Shown here: piece by piece, positions 1 through 11,286 of the stretch
How positions within the stretch are numbered: the stretch's first letter is position 1
How the letters are laid out: every line of letters begins with the position of its first letter
IMG/VR virus record: IMGVR_UViG_3300047668_000227
Coordinates: 1-31,311 of that record
From: a virus
Strand: one strand, 5' to 3'
DNA length: 31,311 nucleotides
Position numbers and translations under genes: made by a program
Notes under the pieces: generated by a model
The model's database searches: none
What the model saw: only the letters and a program-made list of their open reading frames with translations
Told to the model about the DNA's origin: nothing

Positions 1-1
1 T

Positions 2-3000
2 ACATTAGCTCAAAAAGGGATTGTTGCGTCAAGCTTACAAAGACTTAAACCTATGTTTTATAATGGGCTAGAAGAGACTTTGCAAGAAAGTCTTCAAATG
101 GGTTCTGGAGCTTTTGCTAGCACATACCATACGGATAAATATAATAATGGTGGATATGGAGATATGACTAAGGCCCTTACTGCTGCGGGTGAAGCTATGC
201 AGTCTAAAGAAGGTCAAGAATCTGCTTTAGTAGGGTTCTTAACAGGTATGATAATGGGAGGCGGACAATCTATTGTAGGTAAAGAGTATTCTAATAGAAA
301 ACAACAAGCACAAATGTTAACTGATTTAGTTAATCAGGGTATATTTGATAGTACACAAAAAAGTTTACAAAATGCAGATGCTTCTGCAGCAGCGTCAACA
401 AGAATGGAGGGCCACCTTAAAGATGGTAATCTAAAGAAATTTAAAGATGAACAATTTAAACTTATACAATATCAAGCTTTAGAAGCTAAAAATAGAGGAG
501 GATTACAGCTTATAATGGAAAAACTTGAAGATGCAAAAGGGTTATCAGAGACTGAGTTTATGAAACAGTTTGGATACCCAACAGAAGATGCAAAAGGAAA
601 TGTTTTAACATTAAAAGATTCTGGAGATAAATCACAAGATGCTATTATAGAAGGATTTAAAAAGAAACTTGTTAATTTTGAAAAAGTACACGACAGTGTA
701 ACTAAGCAGTTTCCTTTAGCAGATAAAACTCAAGGGCTTCCTAGAAAGTTAATGTCTGAAGAAGCAAGAAAGGCAGAAGACCAAGTATATAGTCATCAAG
801 AAAGACTTAGGACTGAATTAATTCTTACAGGTTCTGAGATAAACGATAGAGTTAGAAGAATGGAGGTTTTAGATCAAGGTATGAAAAATACTTTAAATGA
901 TACAACTTCTGATAATTGGTACAAACAAAAAGGATTAAACACAGCTCTTGAAGACCAGTATAAAACTCCTGGAGAAGTAGATGCTTCTGAATTTGATGCA
1001 TTAGATCAACTAAAAGAAACAGCTACTAGACTTAATAAAATATCAGAAAATTTACAAAGATCTAATCCTACACTTGTTGCTGAATTTAACGAACAAGCTA
1101 AAGATTATTTAGAGTTAATGACAGAAAATAATATTGGTATTGATAGGTATAACAAATTATCTTCTAACGAGTATGCTCAAGCTCAGTTTCAAAAAGAATT
1201 AGACATTCAAGAAGCAGCAGCTAAGCAAAATAAAATAGATAAACAAATTACTGAGTCTTTAAAAAATGCTACTACTAAAAAAGAACTTATAGATTTAGAC
1301 TCTGATAACGCTTCTCCTGAAGTACAAAGAGAATATAATAAAAAATTAGCAGAGTTTAGAGATGCAGAAGCTGTAGAGTTTAGAAAATACATGGAAGAAA
1401 ATCCGGGTGAAACTAAACAGCAGCATCTAAAAAGACTTGAAGATCTTGATAAAAAAGATTTAACTCCTAGTGAAATTGAAGGTTTAAATCAAGCTATAGA
1501 AGTATTATCAGAAGAAACTTCTGAAGAAGTAAAGGAAGAAGTAGAGCCTACAGAAGAAGATTTTAGAGAAGAAGATGAGAAAGGAGTACAAAAAGCTTTT
1601 ATAGACGATAACACTGCAGGTATTGAAAGTGCAAGTGAAGACGGAAGATCTTTTATGATAGAAGGAGAAGAATACTTTAATGATGAAGGTAACCCTTTAG
1701 ATGCAATACTTAGAACTAAAAGAGGTAATATTAGAGGTATAAGACTTACTAAAAAAAGAAATGGACAAGTAGATGTTATATGGGGTAAGGATAAAATACC
1801 TGTTTTAGCTTATATAATTCTAAACACTGAACAAGCAAAAGTAGATTCTAACCAAGGTATTCCAATAGAAGATATTTTAGACTCAGTAGAAGTAATTAAA
1901 GAAGAAATAGATTTAGAACTTATTAGCAAACAACCTCACGGAGCTAAAACATCGGAAAGTATTAATGTTGAAATACATGATTTAAGCCTTAGCTTATCTG
2001 CAGTGTTAGAGAGTATAGATACTTTAAGAACTTATTACATACAAGAAGCAGAGGCTACTAAAGAAGATTTAAAAAATGATTCTGAACTAAAAGCATTAAA
2101 CAGAAAAGCAAAGTCTCTTAGGATACAAATAGCACAAAGAAAAAGAGTGTTAAGTTTAAGAGGTGAGGATTCTTCACCGTCTTCAGAGCAGCAATTAAAA
2201 GCAGAAAGAAATATACTAGATAAGATCTACGATAAAGAGGCTAATATTACTGATATAAAGTCTGATATAAAGTCTTTAGAATCTGATCTAGAACAATATG
2301 AATCTGATGCAGCGAGATATAAGAGTCAAGATGATTTTGAATCTTTTAAACAATCTAACAGAAATGCACAAGCTGCTGAAAAATTAATTGAAGAGTCTTT
2401 AGCTAAATTAAAAAAATTAGAAAACAGTTTATCCTATTATAAATCAAAATTAAATAAATTTAAAAATGAGCAAGAAGAAAACAACATTGACGAAAATGGA
2501 GAGCAGGTTGAATCCGATCCTACAGAAGGAGTTGAAGGACAAAACGATGGAAGAGAAAGTGAAGATACTGGAGAAGTCGTTGAAGAAGAGGGGGCTCCTG
2601 TAGACAATATACAAGTAGCAAAAGAAAAAGGAGCAATTCCTTCAAAAGAGTCTTTTACAAATGAAGAAGAAGAAACTAGAAAAGCTATTCAAATAACTAA
2701 GAATAGTAATGAGAATAACAACACTGAGCAACAGACTGTTCCTGGAGCACCTGTTCAACAAGGGTTTATAATGGGATTACCTGAAGGTATGACTGAAGCA
2801 GATCTTAGAGGCCCTGTAGAAGAGTCTCCAGTTCAAGAAGGATTTATTAGACCTGTAGTTAAACCTGCAGCTCCGGTTATGATTACTGATGTTGCAGGTA
2901 TGCCTATGAAGTACAAGAGAAATGATGTTAAAAATAATGAAGATCCAAGATACAATGTACACATAGACGATTTAATAGCTAAAGGAGAAAATGCAGGTAA

Positions 3001-4744
3001 TGAAAATTTATCTTTTAAACTGACTAATTTAAGAGCTAATATAGATGGTAGAAAAATAGTTGAAATTACTATCCCTGAAACAGGAGAGACATTTTTATTT
3101 TATAAATCTACAGGAACTGGTACAACAGCAGATACTAAAGGTTTATGGGCTCCAATACCTGGGTTTGCTGAAGACGGATGGTTCTTAAAAAGATACCATG
3201 AAGGAGTAGACCCAAAGAAAAATAAATATAATGTACCTTTCTTTAAAAAAGTGTCAGATTATTTAGAAAAAAATGAAAGTATAGGTGTAGAAGCTCCAGT
3301 AGCACAACCAACTAGTGAGGTTGAAGAAAGTATAGAAAATACTGATAACACTGAGTTAGAGATTAAAGCTGCAAATACAACTAAAGTAGTTAAAGTAGGT
3401 AATAAGTATAGAGTACAAGTAGACTCGTCAGATAATCCTGTTATGTACCCTGCTGACACTGTAGATGGTAAAATAATAAAAGTTAATAAAGATCTATTAC
3501 TAGATCCAAATATAAAAAACGAAGTAGTAACTCTAGAGATAATAGCTAATGATTATTATAAAAGTCTAGGAGATGAAACATCTGAAAGTTGGAAAAACAT
3601 ACCTATATACTATAAAATAAAAAATGAGTATGTAGGTAAATTAGGAGTTTCTGACTCATTAGAAAGAAAGTATATAGTAGACCAATTAATGTCAGGTAAT
3701 TCAGTTACTACTAAAATATCTGATATAATGGCTGGGCCTAGAAATATGAACCATACTGTAGATAAAAATGGAGAAAGAGTATTTTTAAATCCAGAAACAA
3801 CGTTTGGTAAAAACGAAGTAATACTAGCAGTAGTAAATAAATCTCCAATGAAAACAGGAGTTATTACAGGACCTGTAGATGAATCTTTAGATCAAGGAGA
3901 TTTAGAAGAGATACAAGGAGCTTTATCAACTCAACCTATAGAAAATCTTGGCAATGGTCAAATATTATCAATTGTTAGACCTAAAAACAATCCTCAAGGA
4001 GACCCAAGAGTAACACCTTTATTAACTGCTAATCTAAGCGAAGAACATTCAAAAAAAATTCTAGATCTTATTAAAGCAGAAGAATATGAAGCAGTTCAAG
4101 AAATTATGTCTACAAGTGCAATACCTTCTAATTCTAAAAAACACTTTAGTATAGACACGTATCCTGACGGTAGTTTTAGTATTACTTATAATAGTGAGGC
4201 AGCAGGAGGTGTAGTTCGTATTAAAGACTATTATTTAGATAAAATGTTTAGAAAAGAATCTTATAAATTTGATGATATGAAATTTAAAGATGGTGAGTTT
4301 GTTAGATATAAAACTGATAGAGGAGAAAAAGTAATTGATATAGAAAAAGATTTATTTGAATTTATAAAAGGTAAAAAATATAATGTAGATAATGATCTTA
4401 TAAATCTTGCAGGAGACTATACAAGTCGTTTAACAGGTGAGGTCTATGAGTCTACAGCAACTGAACCTTTTGGGTATCAGCAATATTTATTTAGTGGTAC
4501 TGAGTTATGGAGACAAACAAGCATACTTTCGACAGATGTAGTTAAAATAGGAGAAAGCATGTTTAATAATCCTGCAGTAACTTTTAATAAAGTGTCAGTA
4601 ACAGATAATACCGGAGAATCTGTAATTAAAAAAAGTGACATTATAGACCCTGTAGTAGTTAGTAGACTAGATGAAGATACACAGTTTGAAGATATACCAG
4701 AAGATGAATTTGATTTTGATGAAAACCCTAATGATTGCTTATAA
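2..4744 (+). CDS. Giant coiled-coil probable virion protein, 5' end outside window
   Basis: The reading frame is open to the left edge: 17 codons without a stop precede the first in-window ATG at 53, so the gene is partial and at least 1580 residues long. Numbering here is from that ATG. Residues about 50-75 form a glycine-rich hydrophobic patch (ALVGFLTGMIMGGG), possibly membrane-active. Residues 1-500 are mostly charged helix. A heptad-like coiled coil runs from about 716 to 812, followed by an acidic low-complexity linker (about 813-890) and a motif PVQ[QE]GFI that occurs twice (900-906, 926-932). The C-terminus is strongly acidic. No enzyme motif was recognised. It lies 11 bp upstream of the RNA-polymerase-like gene on the same strand, as in crAss-like phages where very large virion or ejected proteins flank the polymerase. 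That role is inferred from position, not from homology I can show. Confidence 0.8.
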   Translation, partial: TLAQKGIVASSLQRLKPMFYNGLEETLQESLQMGSGAFASTYHTDKYNNGGYGDMTKALTAAGEAMQSKEGQESALVGFLTGMIMGGGQSIVGKEYSNRKQQAQMLTDLVNQGIFDSTQKSLQNADASAAASTRMEGHLKDGNLKKFKDEQFKLIQYQALEAKNRGGLQLIMEKLEDAKGLSETEFMKQFGYPTEDAKGNVLTLKDSGDKSQDAIIEGFKKKLVNFEKVHDSVTKQFPLADKTQGLPRKLMSEEARKAEDQVYSHQERLRTELILTGSEINDRVRRMEVLDQGMKNTLNDTTSDNWYKQKGLNTALEDQYKTPGEVDASEFDALDQLKETATRLNKISENLQRSNPTLVAEFNEQAKDYLELMTENNIGIDRYNKLSSNEYAQAQFQKELDIQEAAAKQNKIDKQITESLKNATTKKELIDLDSDNASPEVQREYNKKLAEFRDAEAVEFRKYMEENPGETKQQHLKRLEDLDKKDLTPSEIEGLNQAIEVLSEETSEEVKEEVEPTEEDFREEDEKGVQKAFIDDNTAGIESASEDGRSFMIEGEEYFNDEGNPLDAILRTKRGNIRGIRLTKKRNGQVDVIWGKDKIPVLAYIILNTEQAKVDSNQGIPIEDILDSVEVIKEEIDLELISKQPHGAKTSESINVEIHDLSLSLSAVLESIDTLRTYYIQEAEATKEDLKNDSELKALNRKAKSLRIQIAQRKRVLSLRGEDSSPSSEQQLKAERNILDKIYDKEANITDIKSDIKSLESDLEQYESDAARYKSQDDFESFKQSNRNAQAAEKLIEESLAKLKKLENSLSYYKSKLNKFKNEQEENNIDENGEQVESDPTEGVEGQNDGRESEDTGEVVEEEGAPVDNIQVAKEKGAIPSKESFTNEEEETRKAIQITKNSNENNNTEQQTVPGAPVQQGFIMGLPEGMTEADLRGPVEESPVQEGFIRPVVKPAAPVMITDVAGMPMKYKRNDVKNNEDPRYNVHIDDLIAKGENAGNENLSFKLTNLRANIDGRKIVEITIPETGETFLFYKSTGTGTTADTKGLWAPIPGFAEDGWFLKRYHEGVDPKKNKYNVPFFKKVSDYLEKNESIGVEAPVAQPTSEVEESIENTDNTELEIKAANTTKVVKVGNKYRVQVDSSDNPVMYPADTVDGKIIKVNKDLLLDPNIKNEVVTLEIIANDYYKSLGDETSESWKNIPIYYKIKNEYVGKLGVSDSLERKYIVDQLMSGNSVTTKISDIMAGPRNMNHTVDKNGERVFLNPETTFGKNEVILAVVNKSPMKTGVITGPVDESLDQGDLEEIQGALSTQPIENLGNGQILSIVRPKNNPQGDPRVTPLLTANLSEEHSKKILDLIKAEEYEAVQEIMSTSAIPSNSKKHFSIDTYPDGSFSITYNSEAAGGVVRIKDYYLDKMFRKESYKFDDMKFKDGEFVRYKTDRGEKVIDIEKDLFEFIKGKKYNVDNDLINLAGDYTSRLTGEVYESTATEPFGYQQYLFSGTELWRQTSILSTDVVKIGESMFNNPAVTFNKVSVTDNTGESVIKKSDIIDPVVVSRLDEDTQFEDIPEDEFDFDENPNDCL

Positions 4745-4755
4745 AAAATATATAG

Positions 4756-7700
4756 ATGGCTTGTAAATACGTAAAAAATAATGGAAATGTAGTAGGAGCT
4801 TTAGCGCCAAATGGTAAAGAGTCTGAGTTGTTTAAAAAATTAAGAAAGTCTACAGGTAGTATTACTAAAGCTAAAGCAGTTTATGATACATTTCGTTCTG
4901 ATAAATTTAAAAAATGGTTTGGTAAAAACTGGGAATCTAGTACAAAGAGTGAATCTGCTGTAGATTCGTTTTATATAGACGATAATGGAGAACCTCTTAT
5001 TATTGCAGCTAGAGGTGAGTTTGTAGTGATGAATTCTGATATGGAAACGCAAGTTGTTAAAGGGGCTACAAATCCAATAAACACTAGTGGAATGTCTTTA
5101 CTACAGGAAACTAATTTAACTCGTATAGCAGTACAAAAATTTAAAGACAGCAAAAACTCTAAGAATTTTGATACTAATAAATTTTTTAATCCTAGTAATC
5201 CCGGAAAAGATAAAGGACTGTTAGCTGAAAAACTTCTTTCACATGCGTTTACTGGTATTGATGATAACAATTTATCTATAGGAAGAGAACTCTTTGACAT
5301 ATATAAATCATCTGGGTTTAAAAAAATGCTAGAACAAATGCCAGAAGGAGTTGCATTTAATCCTGCAAAAAGAGTAGGACAAGCATTCCTTACAATATAT
5401 GATCAGTGGGAAGACGTTGTTTCTCCTTATACAGGTAATTTAGAAAGAGAAGGGTGGAGAAGTAGAATTGCAATTAAATTAGAAGAGCTTGATTATAGTT
5501 TAAGAGATGATGTAGGTGAAATTTATACTATAGATGATACTCCAGTACGTATACATAACATATCTAGACTACAAGAAGATCCTAAAACTAAATTATCTAG
5601 TCAAGCTAAAAGTATACTTAGTAATATAACAGAAAATTCTACAATTTATGGCCATAAAGTTGATATGGAGATGTCAGACGTGTATAGCGCTGTAGCAGAA
5701 GCTACTGTAGGAGAAATGACTTATACTGGTATGGTTCAAAAAATGGAAAATATAGTAAAATATAAACCTAAATTGGCTCCTATTTTAGATCGTCTTAAAT
5801 CTGCTACCGCACAAGAACAAGCATCTTTGTTTTCTAATTTTGCAATGGCTTATAAAAACTTTTTATTATTTAAAGCTAAAAAAGTTTTTGCTTTTGATCA
5901 TCAACAAGGGAAAGTAGATTCTTTTGTACAGACTTCAATGATAAGCTCTAATCAAAGTGACACAGGTAAAAAGGCTATACAAGATTGGTCTAACATTTCT
6001 AAAGAATATGATACTCCTAATGAAAGAGCTCTTTATAAAGTAACTCCAAATGAATTAGGAGAAGAAGTATTAACAGTTTCTAAAAAGAAAAAAGCAGCTA
6101 TTACAAAAGCATTTGATAAAATAGATAATGCTACTAGAGAAAACCGTAGTGCTGTAGGACCAGTACCTGCAAAAGCTATTGAAGGTTTAGGAGAATTTTT
6201 ATGGGAATTAGGAATAAGTTATGGACCTACTTTAGAGTCTACCAAAGAAAACTTAACAAAATACTTTGAAATAGGAGATATTAGAAAAAATACTGTAGTA
6301 ACCGGTATGCCTTTGTTTGTAGAATTTATGACTGGTGCATCTAAAACTAAATCTGCTGGAAGAAATATTAGAGGACTTAAAAATATAGTAATAAAAGACG
6401 GACCTGCTACAAGTATATACTCAGATCAAAAATCTTTAATACAAAGAATTTCAGGTATTAGCTATTTGTTTGAAGAGCAACCATTTGGATCTTTTATTAG
6501 TGGTACAAATAAACAATATTGGCCTATAAATCAACCAACTCCATTAGATGAATTACAACAGACTATAAAATCTCCAGAACGTGCAGATAAATTTTTATTA
6601 AATTTATTAGAAGACCCTATGAATAATCCGGGGAGTTCTTTAGAGCATACTTCTCCATTAATACAGGCTTTACATCATGGACAAGGTTTAGCTAGAGAAT
6701 CTTTTAAAATAGAAATAGTAGACTCATTTAAAAGTGCAAATGAATCTATAGCTACTACTGACTACTCAAATCAATCTGAAAAAGTTTCTTTAATTGTTAG
6801 GCTTAATGCTTTTGCAAATAGAGGTGATGAAAATCTTATGAAAATTGCTGTTCCTACACAAGCAGATAGACAACGTTTAGATTTTGTTACTATACCTAGA
6901 TTTACAAAATCAGTTTTACAAAAATTTGGTGTAAATACTGATAGAAAAACTATTTTAGAAAGTATTATAATACAAGATTTAGCTAGAATGAATCAGGCTA
7001 AAGAAGAGATAAATAAAGCAATAGATACAAATGATTATAGTCAGTTAGTAGAAGGGTATCATTATTTTAAAGGACAAGATCCTAGTACAGGATATACAGG
7101 ACCTAGAATAGACGGGGCATTTGATAAAACTAAAAGAGGTACTGCATTTACTATGCCTCAAATACAAAACTTAGAAAACACTCCATTAGAAAAAGGTTTA
7201 GATATGTCTGATGAAGTTTTTAAATACATAAATGACGACTCTAAAAGTAAATATAAACGATCAAAATTAGGAAAAACGTTTCAAAAAGAATTAAATAAAA
7301 AAGTAGAAGCATTAGAAGATAAATTAAAGCAGTACGAAAAAAATGTACAGGATGCTATAGATACTTATGGAATAAATTTAGGCCAAGATGTAGATTCTAG
7401 AATGTCTGTTAAAAAAGATTTTATATCAGATTTTGTATTTAATGATTTTGTTGGTAGAACAGAATTAAATAAACTTTATAGAGGTGGTATGAGTTATTCT
7501 AAAAACCCTGCTGATTTTTATAAACGTGCGGGTTTATTAAATACTCCTGGAACAAAATTGTTTATAAAGGGTATGACTGAACAAGGGGGTGGAGTTTATG
7601 GAATGATGCCAACTTACAATGAGACTGTTATAAAAGATTTTGATTTTAACAATAAAGAAGCAGCTAATTTAGTTGCGGATAATATGTATAAATCACTAAT

Positions 7701-10700
7701 TGCACAAAAAGTTCCTGCTAATAAAGCTAAAAAAATTGCTGATAGTTATAGATCAGTTAACAAAACAGATGCGCAGGGGTTTATATCTATTGATATGTAT
7801 AGAGGTATAATGATGGGATTAGGTAAGTGGAACAATAAGCTAGACGGGCAAGCATATAGAAATGAAAAAAAAGGTATAGGTTTTGTAACTGATGAAGGAA
7901 AAGCTAGGCCTATATACCCTGTAAAACCTTATCATGAAGAATTAATGTTAGATAATGGAAGAATGACTATGTATATGAATAAGAATTCATATGTAACAGT
8001 CACTAAAGAACTCTCAGCTAACATGCCTCAGCTTGAAACAGTTAGACAGGCTATGGATGATAAAGGAATACATGTAGTAAATGTAGAAAGCGCTACAAAA
8101 GGAGCTAGAAAGAATGTTTTAGATTTACAAGCAGGAAAAACTTTTGATGATGCAACTATAACTACTATGGACTCTACAAAACTTAGAATACCTCAACAAT
8201 ATAACAGCCCTTCTAAAGGTACAATTACATTTTCTAGACAAGTAAGAAAAAATATAATAACTAACTTAGAAAAAACTCCTAATAGTGTATATATGTTAGA
8301 CGGTAGTCCTGAGTCAGGAAGTGATTTATATAACTTATATCAAGAAACTGTTGCTGCTAATATTAAAGAAGACACTAAAGCTTTAAATAATCTTCTTAAA
8401 ATACCACAATTAAAAAAAGCTGTAAAAGGAACAAAAGAATATGCAGACGCTAAATTAGAGCATTTACAAGCTGTTAGAGAAGAAATAAGAAGTCAGTTAA
8501 TACAAAAAGATTTACCTTCAAATTATTTAGATGCTTTAAACATTGTCCCAGAAGGACAACATGATTGGGGATTTGAAATTCCTTTAGCTTTTCCAAACTA
8601 TCAAGCTAAATTTGAACAAATATTTTTTGGTATATATAATAATGCTATTTTTAATCAAAAGTTAAAAGGAGTAGATTTAGTTCAAATAGCTGAGTTAGGT
8701 GGGTCCGGCACAGCTGGTATGAATGAGTTAAAATTCTATGATGGTAAAAATCTTGCAGAAGTAAAAATTAGAGCTAGTGCGTTAGGTTTACCTGCAGGAA
8801 CTAAAATAGAAGATGTTGATCCTTCTTTGTTAACTGTTATTGGATATAGAACTCCAAATCAAGGTAAAAACTCTTCATTAGTAATGAAAGTTGTAGAATT
8901 CTTACCTGAATCACATTCTAAAGCCATTATGGTGCCTGGAGCAATTACTGTACAACAAGGGGGTGATTTTGATGTCGATAAATTAAGTATAATTCTAAAA
9001 CAAACAAAAATGGTAGATGGTGTTTTAACTAAAATTACACCAGATTACTCTAAAAAAGATCCATCTAAGATGTCGAGGGAAGAAAGAGACAATGTGATAT
9101 TTAGTATAGCTGAATCTATCTTAACTGATCCTAAACATTTAGAAGAAGTTGTTTCTCCTTTAGACTCTAGAAGACTTGAGCTTTTAGCAGAAGAATTAAG
9201 AGATACTTCTGCAACGTTAGATTATAATAATCCTTTAGCAGAGCTTGATATGGAGTCTAGAAATAAAGAAGGACAAGCTTTAACAGGTCTTTGGTCTAAT
9301 ATGCTAGCAGGTAGAAATGTAGCTGAGACAGCTAACGCCTTAACTATACATGAAGATTACGCTCCTGTTATAAATTACGGTGAAAACCAAATAACATTTA
9401 ATTCTATAGGTAAAACTAGAGAATACGATCCTATAACAAATACTTTTACTGGTGATTACACAGATTTTAATATATCTATGTATTTATCTGCTGCAGTAGA
9501 TGCAGCTAAAGATCCAATACAGATTGATATAAATGATAATAAATATACAGTGCCAATTGCAGGATTAATGCTAAGTACTGGAGTTCCTGTAGAAGATGTA
9601 GTGTATTTTTTAGCACAACCTTCTATAAAAGATTTAATAAATAGAGCTAAAATAGAACAAAAGGGATTATCAAAACTTTTAACTCTGATTAAAAATGTAA
9701 CAGATTCTTCTATTAACGAGTTGCCGGTTGAAGAAAGAGCGCCTCTTAGAAAAAGAATAGAAACAATAAATTCTAATAGAGCTTTTATGCCTATGAGTTC
9801 TGAGATTTTAAAAACATCAGCTGCATTACCTAATATAGGATTAGACTCATCAGAGATTATAAATCAAGCAAAATATTTACATAATTTTGGACAACTATTT
9901 AAAGCTGGTAGACAGCTACAAACTGTATATAAAATAATAACTCCTGATAATATGTCTAATGTTAATGAAATATCTTCATTAATGTCATATTTAGATACTG
10001 AAAACACATATTTAGAAGGTAGTACTAACGATATTATACAAGGTGCAGAGCAACTTATATCAGAAAATAGAGCTGACATTAATAACCCATTAAATGCAAT
10101 AGCTTTATCGTATAGAGGTATATTAGACACAATGTTAGAAGCAGGAGAAAACATTGGTTTTATAAATAATAGACCTTCTTTTTATACATTTAAAAATGAA
10201 CTTAAAAAAAGTATTAATCAGCATTCATTAAGTGCAGACCAACATAAGTTTATAGACAAAATGTTATTTTTAGATATGATGACTAGGCCTGAAAGTCCTT
10301 TTGTAAAAAGTAAGCTTATATCTAAGAAAACTTTTGAGTCTTTATATACTGATCCTACAAATAATATTATTACTAAGTTAAATAATATTAAAATTAAGTA
10401 TCCTAAATTAGCTACTAATAAGTTTGTAGAGTTATTAAAGCCTGATGTGTTTAATCAAGAAAAAAAGAATGGAGTATATCTAATTAAAATGGAAACTTTA
10501 TTAGAATCTTCTGCAAATAGTAAAAACATTATATCTAACGCATTATTAACTATGGTTACTAATCCTGGAAGATACGCAAATGATAAAAACAACATAGAAG
10601 AGTTAAAAGAAATAAAACAATTTGCTAAAATTATAGTTGCAAATCAATTATATACTAAAGGGTTTACTCTTGGGGCTGGAACTTATATGGATCTTATTCC

Positions 10701-11286
10701 ATCACAGTTTTTATCTACAAATATGTTGTTTGAAAATCAAGACTCTCCTGTAACTTATTATTTACAAGCGTCAGAAGCATCAAAAACTCAAAATTATTTT
10801 ACAAGTACAGATTTTATGCATACATTTGTAAGGAATTTTGGAACATTAAAACCTGGAGGATTTCCTTTATTACCATCAGTTCCTTATAAAGAAAATAAAT
10901 TCAGAGATAAGAAAAACAAAATGGCATTTAAAGAAACAGTATTTTTTACTCAGAACGATAACAGTGTATTTGATAAAAATTTAAAGTTTACAGATTATTT
11001 TATTACAAACCCCCCAATGGGAGACCCTATGATTTATGTAAGAACATCAATTCAATCTAACGGTATTGCTGGTTATCAAATACTACAAACTACAGGCCTT
11101 CCTGGAAAGTTAAGTGAAGTAGGAGTTACTCAAAGCACTCAAGATTCTATGCTTACTAGGAGTGGTAAATCTATAATGCCAAAAAAAGCTGAAGGTGATT
11201 TCATAGCTAATAATAAAATAAACGCACTTCCTGAATTTGTAATGAAACCTGTTAAGGATGTAATTGAAAAATTTTGTAAAATATAA
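4756..11286 (+). CDS. Giant single-chain DNA-dependent RNA polymerase-like protein (crAss-like gp50/YonO type)
   Basis: This 2176-residue protein probably transcribes early phage genes after entering the cell with the DNA. The decisive motif is DFDVD at residues 1404-1408, the metal-binding DxDxD loop of the second double-psi beta-barrel. It is preceded by YRTPNQGK (1364-1371), which parallels the NRAPT segment of cellular beta' subunits about 40 residues before NADFDGD. Upstream, IFNQKLKG and VESATKGA (about 1110-1117) resemble segments I recall from crAss-like phage polymerases. The approximate catalytic region is 900-1450. The N-terminal and C-terminal parts are unassigned. Near the N-terminus, FKKWFGKNW resembles a recurrent motif of phage polyvalent proteins. 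The protein starts MACKYVKNNG, shared in pattern with the next gene. The leader is A/T-rich (AAAAAATATATAG) without Shine-Dalgarno. Family known from phi14:2 gp66 and YonO; assignment from motifs only. Confidence 0.8.
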   Translation: MACKYVKNNGNVVGALAPNGKESELFKKLRKSTGSITKAKAVYDTFRSDKFKKWFGKNWESSTKSESAVDSFYIDDNGEPLIIAARGEFVVMNSDMETQVVKGATNPINTSGMSLLQETNLTRIAVQKFKDSKNSKNFDTNKFFNPSNPGKDKGLLAEKLLSHAFTGIDDNNLSIGRELFDIYKSSGFKKMLEQMPEGVAFNPAKRVGQAFLTIYDQWEDVVSPYTGNLEREGWRSRIAIKLEELDYSLRDDVGEIYTIDDTPVRIHNISRLQEDPKTKLSSQAKSILSNITENSTIYGHKVDMEMSDVYSAVAEATVGEMTYTGMVQKMENIVKYKPKLAPILDRLKSATAQEQASLFSNFAMAYKNFLLFKAKKVFAFDHQQGKVDSFVQTSMISSNQSDTGKKAIQDWSNISKEYDTPNERALYKVTPNELGEEVLTVSKKKKAAITKAFDKIDNATRENRSAVGPVPAKAIEGLGEFLWELGISYGPTLESTKENLTKYFEIGDIRKNTVVTGMPLFVEFMTGASKTKSAGRNIRGLKNIVIKDGPATSIYSDQKSLIQRISGISYLFEEQPFGSFISGTNKQYWPINQPTPLDELQQTIKSPERADKFLLNLLEDPMNNPGSSLEHTSPLIQALHHGQGLARESFKIEIVDSFKSANESIATTDYSNQSEKVSLIVRLNAFANRGDENLMKIAVPTQADRQRLDFVTIPRFTKSVLQKFGVNTDRKTILESIIIQDLARMNQAKEEINKAIDTNDYSQLVEGYHYFKGQDPSTGYTGPRIDGAFDKTKRGTAFTMPQIQNLENTPLEKGLDMSDEVFKYINDDSKSKYKRSKLGKTFQKELNKKVEALEDKLKQYEKNVQDAIDTYGINLGQDVDSRMSVKKDFISDFVFNDFVGRTELNKLYRGGMSYSKNPADFYKRAGLLNTPGTKLFIKGMTEQGGGVYGMMPTYNETVIKDFDFNNKEAANLVADNMYKSLIAQKVPANKAKKIADSYRSVNKTDAQGFISIDMYRGIMMGLGKWNNKLDGQAYRNEKKGIGFVTDEGKARPIYPVKPYHEELMLDNGRMTMYMNKNSYVTVTKELSANMPQLETVRQAMDDKGIHVVNVESATKGARKNVLDLQAGKTFDDATITTMDSTKLRIPQQYNSPSKGTITFSRQVRKNIITNLEKTPNSVYMLDGSPESGSDLYNLYQETVAANIKEDTKALNNLLKIPQLKKAVKGTKEYADAKLEHLQAVREEIRSQLIQKDLPSNYLDALNIVPEGQHDWGFEIPLAFPNYQAKFEQIFFGIYNNAIFNQKLKGVDLVQIAELGGSGTAGMNELKFYDGKNLAEVKIRASALGLPAGTKIEDVDPSLLTVIGYRTPNQGKNSSLVMKVVEFLPESHSKAIMVPGAITVQQGGDFDVDKLSIILKQTKMVDGVLTKITPDYSKKDPSKMSREERDNVIFSIAESILTDPKHLEEVVSPLDSRRLELLAEELRDTSATLDYNNPLAELDMESRNKEGQALTGLWSNMLAGRNVAETANALTIHEDYAPVINYGENQITFNSIGKTREYDPITNTFTGDYTDFNISMYLSAAVDAAKDPIQIDINDNKYTVPIAGLMLSTGVPVEDVVYFLAQPSIKDLINRAKIEQKGLSKLLTLIKNVTDSSINELPVEERAPLRKRIETINSNRAFMPMSSEILKTSAALPNIGLDSSEIINQAKYLHNFGQLFKAGRQLQTVYKIITPDNMSNVNEISSLMSYLDTENTYLEGSTNDIIQGAEQLISENRADINNPLNAIALSYRGILDTMLEAGENIGFINNRPSFYTFKNELKKSINQHSLSADQHKFIDKMLFLDMMTRPESPFVKSKLISKKTFESLYTDPTNNIITKLNNIKIKYPKLATNKFVELLKPDVFNQEKKNGVYLIKMETLLESSANSKNIISNALLTMVTNPGRYANDKNNIEELKEIKQFAKIIVANQLYTKGFTLGAGTYMDLIPSQFLSTNMLFENQDSPVTYYLQASEASKTQNYFTSTDFMHTFVRNFGTLKPGGFPLLPSVPYKENKFRDKKNKMAFKETVFFTQNDNSVFDKNLKFTDYFITNPPMGDPMIYVRTSIQSNGIAGYQILQTTGLPGKLSEVGVTQSTQDSMLTRSGKSIMPKKAEGDFIANNKINALPEFVMKPVKDVIEKFCKI

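Noticed and set aside
4971-5300. 109-aa minus-strand frame inside the polymerase-like gene.
   Set aside because: It is antisense to a large gene with clear motifs and has no promoter or leader of its own.
8965-8979. Reading the DFDVD motif as a chance acidic run.
   Set aside because: It is preceded at the expected distance by YRTPNQGK and hydrophobic strands, which fits the polymerase beta-barrel context.
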